NCBI GenBank assembly: GCA_023052935.1
Contig: CM041294.1
Location: 43,434,736 to 43,498,735 of the forward strand
From: Piezodorus guildinii
Lineage: Eukaryota > Arthropoda > Insecta > Hemiptera > Pentatomidae
DNA length: 64,000 bases
Direction: 5' to 3'
Each line of letters opens with the position of its first letter. Position 1 is the stretch's first letter. A model generated the notes under the pieces. It did not search any database. It was not told the DNA's origin and was given only the letters and a program-made list of their open reading frames with translations. The translations under genes were made by a program, and so were the position numbers. Shown here piece by piece: positions 11,851 to 21,345 of this stretch.

Positions 11851-13149
11851 CCTTCCCATTTAAGGATCGGGAGAAGACCAGCCAAAAGAATAGAAGGCAG
11901 AGAAGGTGCCCAATCAGTTCATTAAAGACGTTAAAATATAAAAACATTCAACCCTCAACTTCATTATATCTACCCTCAATATTTACGCACGTTGCTAAGT
12001 TAACCGGAAAACTTATTCTTTGTCATTCCAAATTGTGAAGGAAAGTTCATTTCACTGAGTTAGAATGTCTAGAGCCTATGATGAATTGAAAATGACCAAA
12101 ATTACCAATTTCGTAACTAAGAGAACAACGCAGTTTTTGTACCTTGCAGAATACTCTAGCGCCCAGTGGAAAAATTGACCGATTTAGGTGAACAAAATTC
12201 TGAAACTTGTCCATATTTAACCTTAGGGGCCCCAGATGACATAAAGAATTATAAAATTAATTAACTAATTAATTTTTCGACACGATTTTTTTTGACGACA
12301 GTAGTCAAAAATCAGTTGTTGTTTTTTTTTTTTTTTGTTAAAATCTAAAACCTCCCGGCATTTTACGTTTGAAGTCCCAGAATATGGGGAAAATAAGACA
12401 AAAAATCTAATAATGGCTCAGGGTGGCTTAAACCTGCTAGTAGATGTATTTTAAATCATTTAGGAAACTCTTCAAATTATAGATTGTAAAACTTTCGATT
12501 CGGAGTGCTTAGTATGAAAAAAATTATGTATCACCCAAAACGCAAAAATCCTTTGCAACATTTAAAGACTAGAAGAATTGAAGGAACATATCATACAAAC
12601 ACATCCTTAGGGTAACTTGGGGATTACATAATTTTTCGTTATTGAATAGGGGTATACATTTAAAAATTGCTAAATTAACTTTACAGGCAGATTGCAACGT
12701 ATTGTATATTCAATAACGAGATTGAAAATAAAATGTCTTACCTTCCTGAGAAATGTATATTGTTAAATAAAAGCAAAAAGACTTTGCGCTACACACACTT
12801 TGAACATAATAAATGGCCATCGAATGAAGATAATCTCATTGCCTTTTATTAAGCACTTGTGTGAACAGGAATAATTCACTCATTTACTATTTATTTGTAA
12901 ACACAGTCTGGCGAGAAACATTATTATGAAGTAACTTACCAATTAATAATAAAAAGTTTAAGCACTCAAAATTTCAAAACTTTTGAGTCGACTTTTGTCC
13001 ACGTAAATATAAAAAACTTTCTCAGTAATGAAACTTTTTCACTTATTTTATTTAAAAAAATCTGTACCTCTACAACTTTGGACTAAATATGTATATGGCG
13101 GAGATTCGTACTACTTCTAGGTCAAGAGAGATATCACTCAGCCATCAGT
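11851..13149. other. No gene seen
   Basis: AT-rich DNA. The patch 11851-11930 is richer in purines and GC and continues the sequence interrupted by the hAT element, but it has no recognisable domain. Nothing else was supported. Confidence 0.45.
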
Positions 13150-13316
13150 TTTTCTTCGTTTTTGGGTACAGGCTGGGTTTGCCCCAGGAGGGTGTCCATA
13201 CCCAAGGGTCGCCCAACGGCTAAATCAACAAAATAAAAATTATTCTGCTGCAGCCTTGATTCGAACCTGGGACCAGGTGAACTGTAGAGTACTGTGATTC
13301 ACTAGACCACGCCACT
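13150..13316 (-). mobile_element. tRNA-derived SINE (family SINE-1), partial
   Basis: On the minus strand the tRNA-like head starts near 13316 with GTGGCGTGGTCTAGTGAATC (A box region) and has the B box GGTTCGAATCA near 13265. The body contains TTGGGTATGGACACCCTCCT, as in the copies at 24236-24512, 41178-41480 and 47213-47475. The 3' part is missing. Confidence 0.85.
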
Positions 13317-13798
13317 TTTTTTGTTTATCATAATATTTGTAGAGTTATTTATTGGCTATTCAAATGTTGTTGTTTTTTCCCGCTAGGGAATAGATAGTTT
13401 TATTTTACGACTTTTACAGCGTATTACGCCATATGTCATCTTAAGTAAGTTTTTGCCATCTTATCTTTTTCTGCCACTCGCCAATTAAGACATTTTAGTT
13501 CTAAAATTAAATTTTAAACTTCATCATAACCAGGGGAATTGTAAAGAAAATCCTCGTTTGTTTCTAGGACTCCTGTTTTTTTTTTCTTTTACAGAGTCTT
13601 TATCAAGGCAGAGAATGTCTATGTTGAACTAAACAAAAATTTTCATCTAAACCCATCAGCCACCTATCGGATATTCTTCTAGTCAGTAACTACACTACAA
13701 TACATCAAAATAATATATATATATATTTTTATAAGTATGACTTGTGGAAGTTATTCTTCTTTATCTATATTAAAACAAACACAATTTTCTTCTTTTGT

Positions 13799-14013
13799 GG
13801 AGGATGTATAGTCGACTGTAGAAACTATTATAGGTGAAATAATCAGGAATCAGTCATTTTTGAAAAAAAATTAATTTTGCCAGCGTTTCGGCTCAAGCTT
13901 GTGAGCCATCATCAGGGCATTACTGAGCCATGTCCAAGCATAAATTGCATAAAAAAAGACTGATTCCTGATTATTCCACCTATAATAGTTTCCACAGTCG
14001 ACTATATATCCTC
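13799..14013. repeat. Palindromic element with 55-bp arms enclosing a hammerhead-like motif
   Basis: Arms 13799-13855 and 13958-14013 are inverted copies with very few mismatches (core TATAGTCGACTGTAGAAAC and its complement). The 102-base loop contains the motif at 13885-13915 and, further right, the ACTGAGCCATG stretch. The whole unit is about 215 bp with no coding capacity. It may be a small foldback or a remnant of a retroelement with inverted termini. Confidence 0.85.
13885..13915 (-). other. Hammerhead-ribozyme-like core (candidate)
   Basis: Read on the minus strand, CTGATGA (13915-13909) is followed by one base, a 6-bp stem GGCTCA/TGAGCC (13907-13902 with 13895-13890) closing a 6-nt loop, and then GAAAC (13889-13885). 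The order CUGAUGA, stem II, GAAA is the conserved core of hammerhead ribozymes, which are known from Penelope-like retroelements. The extra base between CTGATGA and the stem is not canonical, and stems I and III are not convincing, so catalysis is doubtful. Confidence 0.35.
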
Positions 14014-14187
14014 AATATAATTCACTCTACTTGGACCTCAACTTCATCATCACAATTTTCTTCTATTATCTTTATTATTATAATTACTATGTTCTATAGA
14101 ACAGTGAGCCAATAGTCGACTTTTAGAAGTCAATGTTGATGTTAGCTACAAAAATAATATGTATAAATAAATATTGAACAAAAAAGT

Positions 14188-14215
14188 CTTGATAATGGGG
14201 ACAAAGCCCCGAAAC
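14188..14215 (+). other. Degenerate hammerhead-like stem-loop
   Basis: CTTGATAAT (14188-14196) is followed by the stem GGGG/CCCC (14197-14200 with 14207-14210) closing a 6-nt loop, then GAAAC (14211-14215) and GTCGAC. The layout equals that of the motif at 13885-13915, again with one extra base before the stem, but the CTGATGA box is altered. GTCGAC also recurs in the arms of the neighbouring palindrome, which suggests one family. Confidence 0.3.
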
Positions 14216-14342
14216 GTCGACTAATATTGACGAATTATACTCGTGTAGTAATTATAATAATAAATATGGTGGAAGAAAATTGTGCTTATTTTAAAATGGA
14301 CAAAATAATATTATCATAGAGAACTGACATGAGATAACTTAC

Positions 14343-14493
14343 CTTCCTCTTTGACTTGATGTTGTCCAACTGACGCTGGGTCTGTTCCCCGATGGACTTG
14401 GATCCCCAGAGCTCGCGGCCCATCAAGGAGTAGCAGATGGCCATGGCGACCACCGGGCCCAGGTAGGTCACCATCAGGAACACCAGGTTGTAC
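14343..14493 (-). CDS. Internal exon of a tachykinin-type neuropeptide receptor (class A GPCR)
   Basis: A 151-bp exon bounded on the minus strand by TTGTAG| at the acceptor (14495-14494) and AAG|GTAAGT at the donor (14342-14337). It carries one leading base and 50 codons without a stop and is strikingly GC-rich against its surroundings. Residues 1-24 form transmembrane helix 5 with P13 and Y21, the spacing of the conserved proline and tyrosine in class A receptors. Residues 25-50 begin the third intracellular loop with ELWGSKSIGE and a basic TQRQLDNIKSKRK stretch, a signature I associate with insect tachykinin/neurokinin-type receptors. The receptor would sit in the plasma membrane and couple peptide binding to G proteins. 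No other exon of this gene is visible, so it must have long introns. The exact paralogue (tachykinin versus natalisin receptor) cannot be decided. Confidence 0.85.
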
Positions 14494-14674
14494 CTACAAC
14501 CGGTGTCAACAACTAGATTATAACTAATTCTAAGGGAGAGGTATAAACTACTTATAAATAAATTCAAATACATTCCTTAAAATCAAAATATGTTTATTAG
14601 AATTAGTCACCAAAGAGCCCAGTTCATATTTTCCCATTTTATATTAGTACTGATAAGAGAAAATGAATTTTTAC

Positions 14675-14713
14675 AAAAAAAAAAAAAAAAAAAAAAATAA
14701 ATAAAAAAATAAA

Positions 14714-14766
<53 letters not shown>
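14675..14766. repeat. Poly-A run plus (TA)n microsatellite
   Basis: A-rich tract at 14676-14717 followed by TA repeats at 14718-14766. It lies between the receptor exon and a D repeat. The 76-codon minus frame across it is a repeat artefact. Confidence 0.95.
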
Positions 14767-14769
<3 letters not shown>

Positions 14770-14777
14770 AAACTAAT

Positions 14778-15029
14778 TGCACTCAACACACGACTTTCGC
14801 TTACTTCAGTTGTTAAAATCAATTTAAAATTTTTCAACTAAAGTTAGAGATGTAAAGTGTAAAATAATTAATTACTTTCGATTGATTCTGTAATTAATTA
14901 GTTTCGATAGAAACATGTGTTTTATTACATAATATATTATATTATTATATACAACAATCAGTTAGTTTGGTTCCCTTTTCATCACTCTCCAATACCTTCT
15001 ACTACTTAGTGTATAAGATGATATTTTTT
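14778..15029 (+). repeat. Dispersed repeat D, 5' part (interrupted copy)
   Basis: Begins with GCACTCAACACACGACTTTC and continues with CAGTTGTTAAAATCAATTTA, GATAGAAACATGTGTTTTAT and CATCACTCTCC blocks shared with the D copies at 49045, 57010 and 60958. It stops at 15029 and resumes at 15582, interrupted by an inserted element. Confidence 0.75.
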
Positions 15030-15581
15030 TAATTTTTATTACAATTGAAAGTTTTTTGGATGAATAAATGTATTGTTAGGTTCTTTTAATTAAAGTGACC
15101 CATTTTCACTCAAATAATTTCATTTCTTATGTCCTTCTCCCTATGTTTCGGCTTTTTTCAAGGGATCTTTTAATATACCTTCATTATGGACTTATATAAA
15201 TATATATTTTGTCACATTTAAAAAAAAAACAATTATAGGCTGATCAGCCCTGGGTGATAACAAGCATGAAAGGGCTGGTCAGTCTATAATATTAAGATAA
15301 GAAAACGTTAAATCACTACCACTTAAGTGAGCATACTCCCATAATAACTTATCTCCTACAACTACTGACTAAACAGAATTTCCACACAAGATTAAGTAAA
15401 CAAAGAATGAAGACTGGGGTAAATTTAATGTTGTTTTTATTGAACTATTTAAGAATATTAAAACCATAAATTTAAATTTTAGCAAATGTAAATGGCAAAA
15501 AGCCGAAACGTAGGGAGAAGGAAATAAGAAATAAAATAAGTTGAATGAAAATGGATCACTTTAATTAAAAGAACGTAAAAA
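15030..15581. mobile_element. Inverted-repeat element inserted into D, flanked by a 12-bp direct repeat
   Basis: The flanks ATGATATTTTTT at 15018-15029 and 15582-15593 are identical and read as a target duplication. Inside are 78-bp inverted repeats (15080-15157 and 15497-15574) starting GTTCTTTTAATTAAAGTGA. They end in GCCGAAACATAGGGAGAAGG-type sequence, so each arm carries GCCGAAAC. A hairpin TGATCAGCCCT/AGGGCTGGTCA sits at 15241-15282. The internal 15300-15480 segment occurs again, inverted, at 16324-16504. There is no coding capacity. The class is unknown. Confidence 0.75.
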
Positions 15582-16180
15582 ATGATATTTTTTCTAAAAC
15601 CTCCAGCTTTACAACAGTATATTATAAATCTTTATTACTGTTCTTTTGTTCAGAAACACAAAAATTGTATAAATAAATAGTTTTGCTCTTTTTTTCTTTA
15701 GTTGGATATCGAATTCGTTGAACTTACATCTTTACCTGGTGTTACTTGCATGTTCTTTATTAATGTATCAAGCTGGTATGTATAATTTTTTCGAATCTAC
15801 AAAATTAAAGGTACGTAAGAGGAAGACAATTAAAAAATTCGGCATTTAAGCCCTATCATAGTATTTCAATAAAATTAAAATTCAAGAATAAAACCTACAT
15901 GATATTAATGCCCATTAAATTGCACATCGGTATAGCGAATTATATAAAAATCGTTAGCTCCGTTTTTGAGAAAATTGTAAAAAAGTGAAAAACGCATACA
16001 TAAAGTGGCTCTTCTGGTTCTTCGATATTGATGAAGCATTTTCTGTAATATCTTAGGCATATAAGCTGAGAAAATATGAAATGAAATGATCATTTGAACT
16101 CAGGGGACCCTAAAACATGCATTTTAAAATTTTTACGATCACAATTCTTTCCCTTACTATATATTTCATACACAGTGATA
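15582..16180 (+). repeat. Dispersed repeat D, 3' part
   Basis: Continues the copy begun at 14778. The diagnostic blocks are GGCATTTAAGCCCTATCA, AAACCTACATGATATTAA, GCCCATTAAATTG, CTCCGTTTTTGAGAAAAT, AAAGTGGCTCTTCTGGTT, CTCAGGGGACCCTAAAAC and TTCCCTTACTATATATTTCA. The same order of blocks is found in the other D copies. A 62-codon minus frame (15905-16093) is chance. Confidence 0.85.
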
Positions 16181-16323
16181 GTAAAAAATCTTGAAGTAGT
16201 ATAGAAAAAAAAAATGAAAATTCGGTTTTGAAGTCCTGTTAAATTATTGCAATGCGAATAAAACCTACATTTTCTTCAAACCTGTTTTTTCAGCTCCTTT
16301 TACGACCAGGTCGTTAATGTCAT

Positions 16324-16504
16324 CAAAATTTAAATTGATGGTTTTAATATTCTTAGATAGTTGAATAAAAACAATATTAAATTTACCCCAGTCTGCATTC
16401 TTTGTTTACTTAATGTTTAGTGGAAATTCTGTTTAGTCAGTAGTCGTAGGAGATAAGTTATTATGGGAGTATGCTCACTTGAGTAGAAGTGATTTAACGT
16501 TTTC
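16324..16504. repeat. Inverted copy of the internal segment of the 15030-15581 element
   Basis: Matches 15300-15480 in reverse complement with few differences, for example TTAAATTTACCCCAGTCT, GAAATTCTGTTTAGTCAGTA and GGAGTATGCTCACTT. The inverted arms of the other element are absent here, so this is either a fragment or a separately mobile unit. Confidence 0.85.
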
Positions 16505-16858
16505 TAATGAAGTTTAGTCAAAATAGAAGGTGGACATGCATGTATTAATATGGCTATACTAATACTAATTAATATGGCTGAATGAATCATAACTGGAGCA
16601 CATGTAAATAGGGAAACCATCATTAAGAACAATAAGATCGAACTTTGAGTAGTATATGTCCTTAATGATTTGTCGCATCAACATGAATATCGAACATAAC
16701 CATATGAGAAAATTATTTTAGGGGTTGGTAATTGACAAATTAAATTGTTCAACTCTCTTAGGTCTAATATTTTCTTCGGTGGAAGGTAGAGAGAATATAA
16801 GGTTACACCAGAGACGCAATGGATAGGGACTACTACAGCCTATCTTGATATAAATTTT

Positions 16859-17409
16859 TTAATAAACTATTTCATAAAATATTACACCACTATCACTAGT
16901 TCTTAAAGCTTGCATTGCACAACATCTCTTGCAAGAAGCTTGATTAACAATTTCAGGCAGAGAAGCTTTCTCAGTAATGTGATGAGGCTTGAAGGTCAAA
17001 CCGCGCGGTAATGAAATGGCTGTTATAACACCTTTCCCTAACTGCGGATTATTTATGTTTAATTGAATTAATTTAAAAGCAGGAACGTGACTTCCTCCTG
17101 TCGTCACTATCAACCTCGTGATAACTAGAATTTCATTATAATTAAATTTAACGTCTCTATAAATTTCTTAGTTAGTGCAGGAATTCATTTAAGTCTGCGT
17201 GCTATGTAGTCTTCTTACCCAAGATCTTTTGGCTTTTCAGATCTCACCCATTCTTTCGGGTAAGGATAGAAGTTGTGAAGTGTTTTGAAATCTACATTTA
17301 TAGATTCACAATTCGTAATTTGTAGGATTAGCTTAGTTTGATGAAAATAGAGATCGTTCAAAACATTATAATGAGCATCGTAAACAATTCTTCTATACGA
17401 TAATTTCAA
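16859..17409 (-). pseudogene. Two protein-like open segments of unknown origin
   Basis: On the minus strand a 64-codon frame (17409-17215) is followed by a frame open from about 17170 to 16859. Their composition is protein-like: a segment SHVPAFKLIQLNINNPQLGK, then the cysteine-bearing NQASCKRCCAMQAL. Stops and a frame change separate the two, and no splice pair is obvious. I do not recognise a family. Candidates are a decayed host exon pair, an unknown transposon protein or an endogenised viral fragment; nothing here decides between them. Confidence 0.3.
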
Positions 17410-17830
17410 TTATGTCATCAGATTAACTAACGGTTGCACGAATATTTTTTTCTTTTAATCTCAGTTGTGATAATTCAATCATTCAGGGAATAGGAGATAT
17501 GATAAGACTCCATTGATACGATACACCCAAAAACGTAAAAAGCACATATGATTGCATTCATTGTGTAATAAAAAACGCTTAAATTATTCAAAAATTGTTT
17601 CTCTTTTCATGACTATATTGTGGTGTAAATATTTATATACGTTTGTAAGTATAAAATTAATCAAGAGCTTAAGAAACACAAAACAGCACTAATGTCAATT
17701 TATGTTAAAGCTATTATGTCAAAACACTATTTCTTGGCTATTTCTCGACCAATTTCAACGATTGTTATTATTTTTTCTTTTGTTTTGTAGATAATTTGAT
17801 ACTCTATCAATTGATTTTATTTGGGTTTGA

Positions 17831-17923
17831 CGTATTTATTGTACGCATTTTGGGGGCTTGAGCGGTATCTGGTTCTATATAATTCAAGAAATCAGCTGCC
17901 GCTTCAGCCCTGCAGCATAAACG
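17831..17923. repeat. Short palindromic mini-element, copy 1
   Basis: The left arm has GCATTTTGGGGGCTTGAGCG and the right arm GCCGCTTCAGCCCTGCAGCA, which are inverted copies with small differences. The same arrangement with a different centre is at 29742-29862. It has no coding capacity and looks like a miniature inverted-repeat element. Confidence 0.65.
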
Positions 17924-18009
17924 CAGCCCAAGACCTAAAGTTCGAGAGGGGGTTATTTTTTCGTTCTTGGTTAATGACCAAGGTTCATTATAATAGTTTC
18001 ATAATATAA

Positions 18010-18350
18010 TATTGGGTTGTTTCACATGAAATGTCCGTTTTTATAGTTTCTAAAACACATAAAGGATTTTTCAGGTCTCTGTTGTTTTCTTCCGAATGTT
18101 TACATATTTAAAGCAAACAGTTATTAATCCTCTAACTTTGTATTATGAACATTAGCTTCCCAATCAATTACCCACTTTTTAGTAGACCTCCAAATATGAA
18201 CATGGAAACACGCGATTTTCGAGTATCGATCTTATGTTGAACTTAAAGCAGTTCTATACATAATCCTAACCTTCGAGAGGAGTCAAATACTATTTTCTTT
18301 GTTGATAGATTTGAATAATTTGATAATTGAAAATAAGAAATTAAAAATGT
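18010..18350 (+). mobile_element. 5' half of a MarA mariner joined to the foreign segment X
   Basis: Starts with the mariner terminus TATTGGGTTGTTTCACATGA and follows the complete MarA copy at 18614 closely for about 240 bases, including the transposase start ATGGAAACACGCGATTTTCG. At about 18250 it switches to a 100-bp AT-rich segment (18250-18350) that is not transposase. This segment reappears inverted at 7704-7802, joined there to the 3' half of MarA. The 3' half is missing here. Confidence 0.8.
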
Positions 18351-18613
18351 GCTCCATTTAGTATTCAGCAGTTATTACGATGAAGTCGAAAATATCATTG
18401 TCTTTAAAAAAATAAATCAAATGAAATTGTGTGTGGGATTCACTGAATGATTTCATCGGACTTTGCCGACGTCAGACCTGCGACTGACATACCATTCTTT
18501 TTTTAATTTTATTTAGTTAGATTACTTACTGAATTTCGAGAAGAAAAAAATCATATGCAAAACAGCATATGAAGGCATAAAGAAATCCATTTATACCTAC
18601 AGCTTAACGAACG

Positions 18614-19543
18614 TATTGGGTTGTTTCACATGAAATGTCCGTTTTTATAGTTTCTGAAAACATAAAGGATTTTGCAGGTCTCTTTTGTTTTCTTCCGAAT
18701 GTTTACATATTTAAAGTAAACAGTTACTAATCCTCTACCTTTGCATTATAAACATTAGCTTTCCAATCAATTACCCACTTTTTAGTATATCTCCAAATAT
18801 CAGCGTGAAAACACGCGATTTTCGAGTAATATTTTTGTACGAATTAAAAGTCGGCCATTCTGCAGCTGAGGCCGCTAGAAATATTTGCAAGGCGTTTGGG
18901 AATAGGAGTGTCAATGAACGGACCATTCGCCGTTGGTTTGCTAAGTTTTCAGCTGGGGATACCGACTTGAAAAACTTGCCCCGAGGATTTCAAACTTCCG
19001 TCCGTAATAGACAACGATGTCCTCAAACATACAGTAGAAGGAAACCCCTACCTAACAGTTAAAGAACTCTCAGCACAACTAAAAGCAAGTGCATCTACCG
19101 TTTCCAGGCATTTAAAGTGTATTGGAAAAGTAAAAAAGCTCGATACATGGGTACCTCATGATCTCACTGAGTGGCAGCAAGACCCCATATTTCAAATCAT
19201 ACCGTGCAAAAATTGAAAGAACTGGGCTACGAAGTTCTTCCGCATCCACCATATTCTCCCGACTTGTCTCCAACAGATTACCACCTGTTCAGGAATTTAG
19301 ACAACTCCGTCATAGGAAAACTTTTTGAAAATGACGATCAAGTGAAAAGTGCGTTTTCAGATTTTGTTCCACTTCAAAGCTCAGAGTTTTCGGTTCGGGG
19401 ATAAAAAAGTTGGCGTCACGTTGGCAAAAATGTGTATAAAAAGAAGGTAATTACTTCGAATAAATTTATCTTGTTTTCATATCGTATTTTTAATAAACCT
19501 CCTTTACCTTAAAAACGGACATTTCATGTTACACAACCCAATA
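18614..19543 (+). mobile_element. MarA mariner element, complete ends, internally deleted
   Basis: The terminal inverted repeats of about 30 bp start TATTGGGTTGT at both ends and are bounded by TA, the mariner target site. Length is 930 bp against about 1.3 kb for a full mariner. The central transposase region is missing, so the copy is non-autonomous but could have been mobilised by a related transposase. Confidence 0.9.
18805..19403 (+). pseudogene. Mariner transposase, deleted and frameshifted
   Basis: The N-terminus (18805-19062) carries the helix-turn-helix DNA-binding part: FLYELKVGHSAAEAARN, then NERTIRRWFAKFSAGDTDLK. The start codon is GTG here, whereas the sister copy at 18010 retains ATG. 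After a frameshift near 18990 the linker VSRHLKCIGKVKKLD (about 19095-19145) is readable in another frame. Codons are then missing, including the first two catalytic aspartates. The C-terminus resumes with RPHISNHTVQKLKELGYEVL and PYSPDLSPTDYHLF, which holds the third catalytic aspartate (D34D type). The protein cannot be active. Confidence 0.9.
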
Positions 19544-19733
19544 TTTTATATATAATATTTTTATATCGTTATAATAATTACAATAGTTCATTAAAATAAT
19601 AAATGAAAACAATTAGTAATTATTATATAAGTACAGAGGCAAAAGTTTATCTATATTTTATGGGTCTCCTTTTAATTATGAATAATATATTTATTTATTT
19701 TAATTGTATTTTATTTTGTAGATTTATACATAC

Positions 19734-19770
<37 letters not shown>

Positions 19771-19776
<6 letters not shown>

Positions 19777-20000
19777 GCGGATGCTTCACGCGCTCGCTAG
19801 ATGGCGCTATCGGCGGCTATTCGAGTCACCGGCCGAATATAAGATGACGCTATATTCAATAATATTATATATTGTAACTCATTTATACCATTGTAGATAT
19901 TTTATCCATGTAATTGTTTTGTGAGAATAAATAATCCTTTCGAGGTAATTTGACATATAGCCAAGACACTAGTCTGGTAGAAAAGTTCTCACCGTCAATT
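19771..20000 (+). mobile_element. Possible solo or partial LTR with leader
   Basis: After a TA repeat the sequence starts TGTAGCGGATGCTTCACGCG and includes CGCTAGATGGCGCTATCGG, a TATA-like GAATATAAG (near 19838) and AATAAA (near 19930). Those are the expected parts of an LTR promoter and polyadenylation region. A candidate primer-binding segment (CTGGTAGAAAAGTTCTCACC) follows near 19973-19995. No second LTR or pol-like protein was seen, so this is an inference from layout only. Confidence 0.35.
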
Positions 20001-20412
20001 ATTGACATGGATGATCAACATCCCTAAGAGTGAGCTCAGCTCTTCAGATCACTTACCTGATTCTTATGGGTAGTATCTGCCTAGGTCAGAGTATCTCTGC
20101 CTTTTAAACATAATGTGATCTATCTTTATTTAACATCCTTCATTTACCTTTTCTCCTTCTTTCTTCCTACCCCACTCATATGATGTGGTGCATAGCTTCT
20201 ACCCATGCGCACCTATGATGGATCCTATCCGCTGCTGTTGAGTCACTTTGGTAGGTGTGGGTTCAGTTATTGTGCTCTTTACCGGGTTAATACCGGGTGC
20301 TGCGGTACGTGATTCAACCACGGCGAGCACCACCTCCATCTTCCTATCTTCGATGCATGAACATGCAATTTTCGAGGCCTTCTGTGACCCTTTCTTGTCC
20401 ATCATAATAACC

Positions 20413-20473
<61 letters not shown>

Positions 20474-20896
20474 TGACCTAACTTTTTAAAATTATTTATA
20501 AGGAAGAAATTATACCTCCTACCATCTCACTTGTAAAAGGAATAAAAGAAAAACTCTAGTATATTATTGGTAATACACCACATTATTATTAATATAAATC
20601 TTATATCCTAAAGAATATCCCTACAAAATATTATAAGATTGAGAAAAATGAAAAGAAATAAAGAATAAAATCGGGTTATGAAAAAATTAAAATTTAGAAT
20701 TAGAGAGAAATTAACACTCTACTTGTCAACTATATCATATTTGTATTAGTGATTAGGATAACAAATTTTATTAACAATATTTTGTAATTATTGAGATCAT
20801 GGACAAAACTTATTAAGAACGTACTTAATGATTTGTGGTTTTACAAATGCTTAGCTCATGATTTCACGAGTTAGAACAGTTCTTTTCTTTTTCTTT
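20001..20896. repeat. (TA)n microsatellite in otherwise anonymous DNA
   Basis: TA repeat at 20418-20469. The stretch 20150-20410 is less AT-rich and has overlapping frames of 71-77 codons on both strands, without a recognisable domain. It could be leader or gag remnant of the preceding LTR-like unit. 20470-20890 shows nothing. Confidence 0.6.
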
Positions 20897-21345
20897 TTAG
20901 GACCACGTGAATATCATTCTGTCTTCTTCATCTTCCTTTTTCTCCAATATTCTTTCATCTTCCTGGAGTGTTCCTCTCGTTCTTCCTTTGTCCATTTTCT
21001 CCCCTGTTGTTTTTCCTGTAAGAACCCCAACTTCTTTTATTTTCTTACCGAAAAGCTCTCTATCTAAGCAGTCTATTTTCTTGATTTTTAACCTATCGAG
21101 CACCTCTTTTATTTGCTTCGCATAACCACCCATATTCTTATAGCTCAGGACTTTGTCAAAAATCTGTTTGTTCAGCCTCTGATTGTTCATTCTCACCTTA
21201 TGGCCATAAAACCTCAATCTCCTAGTTCTGATGACTACTTCAAGGTTTTCCAAATTTCTATATATTTCTTCATTGGATTTCATCCTGCAGCCCTCTTGTG
21301 TTATTTTGGGTCCATGAATCCTCTCCTAATCTCCAGTTCTTTTCT
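20897..21345 (-). pseudogene. C-terminal end of a LINE ORF2 (RTE-like)
   Basis: A 128-codon frame on the minus strand starts with KSNEEIYRNLENLEVVIRTR and RLRFYGHKVRMNNQRLNKQI. The motif R-R-L-R-F-Y-G-H-x-x-R-M followed by a charged helical tail is the usual C-terminus after the RT of endonuclease-bearing LINEs of the RTE/CR1 type. The continuation upstream (21284-21345) is broken by stops. No RT core remains. Confidence 0.65.
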
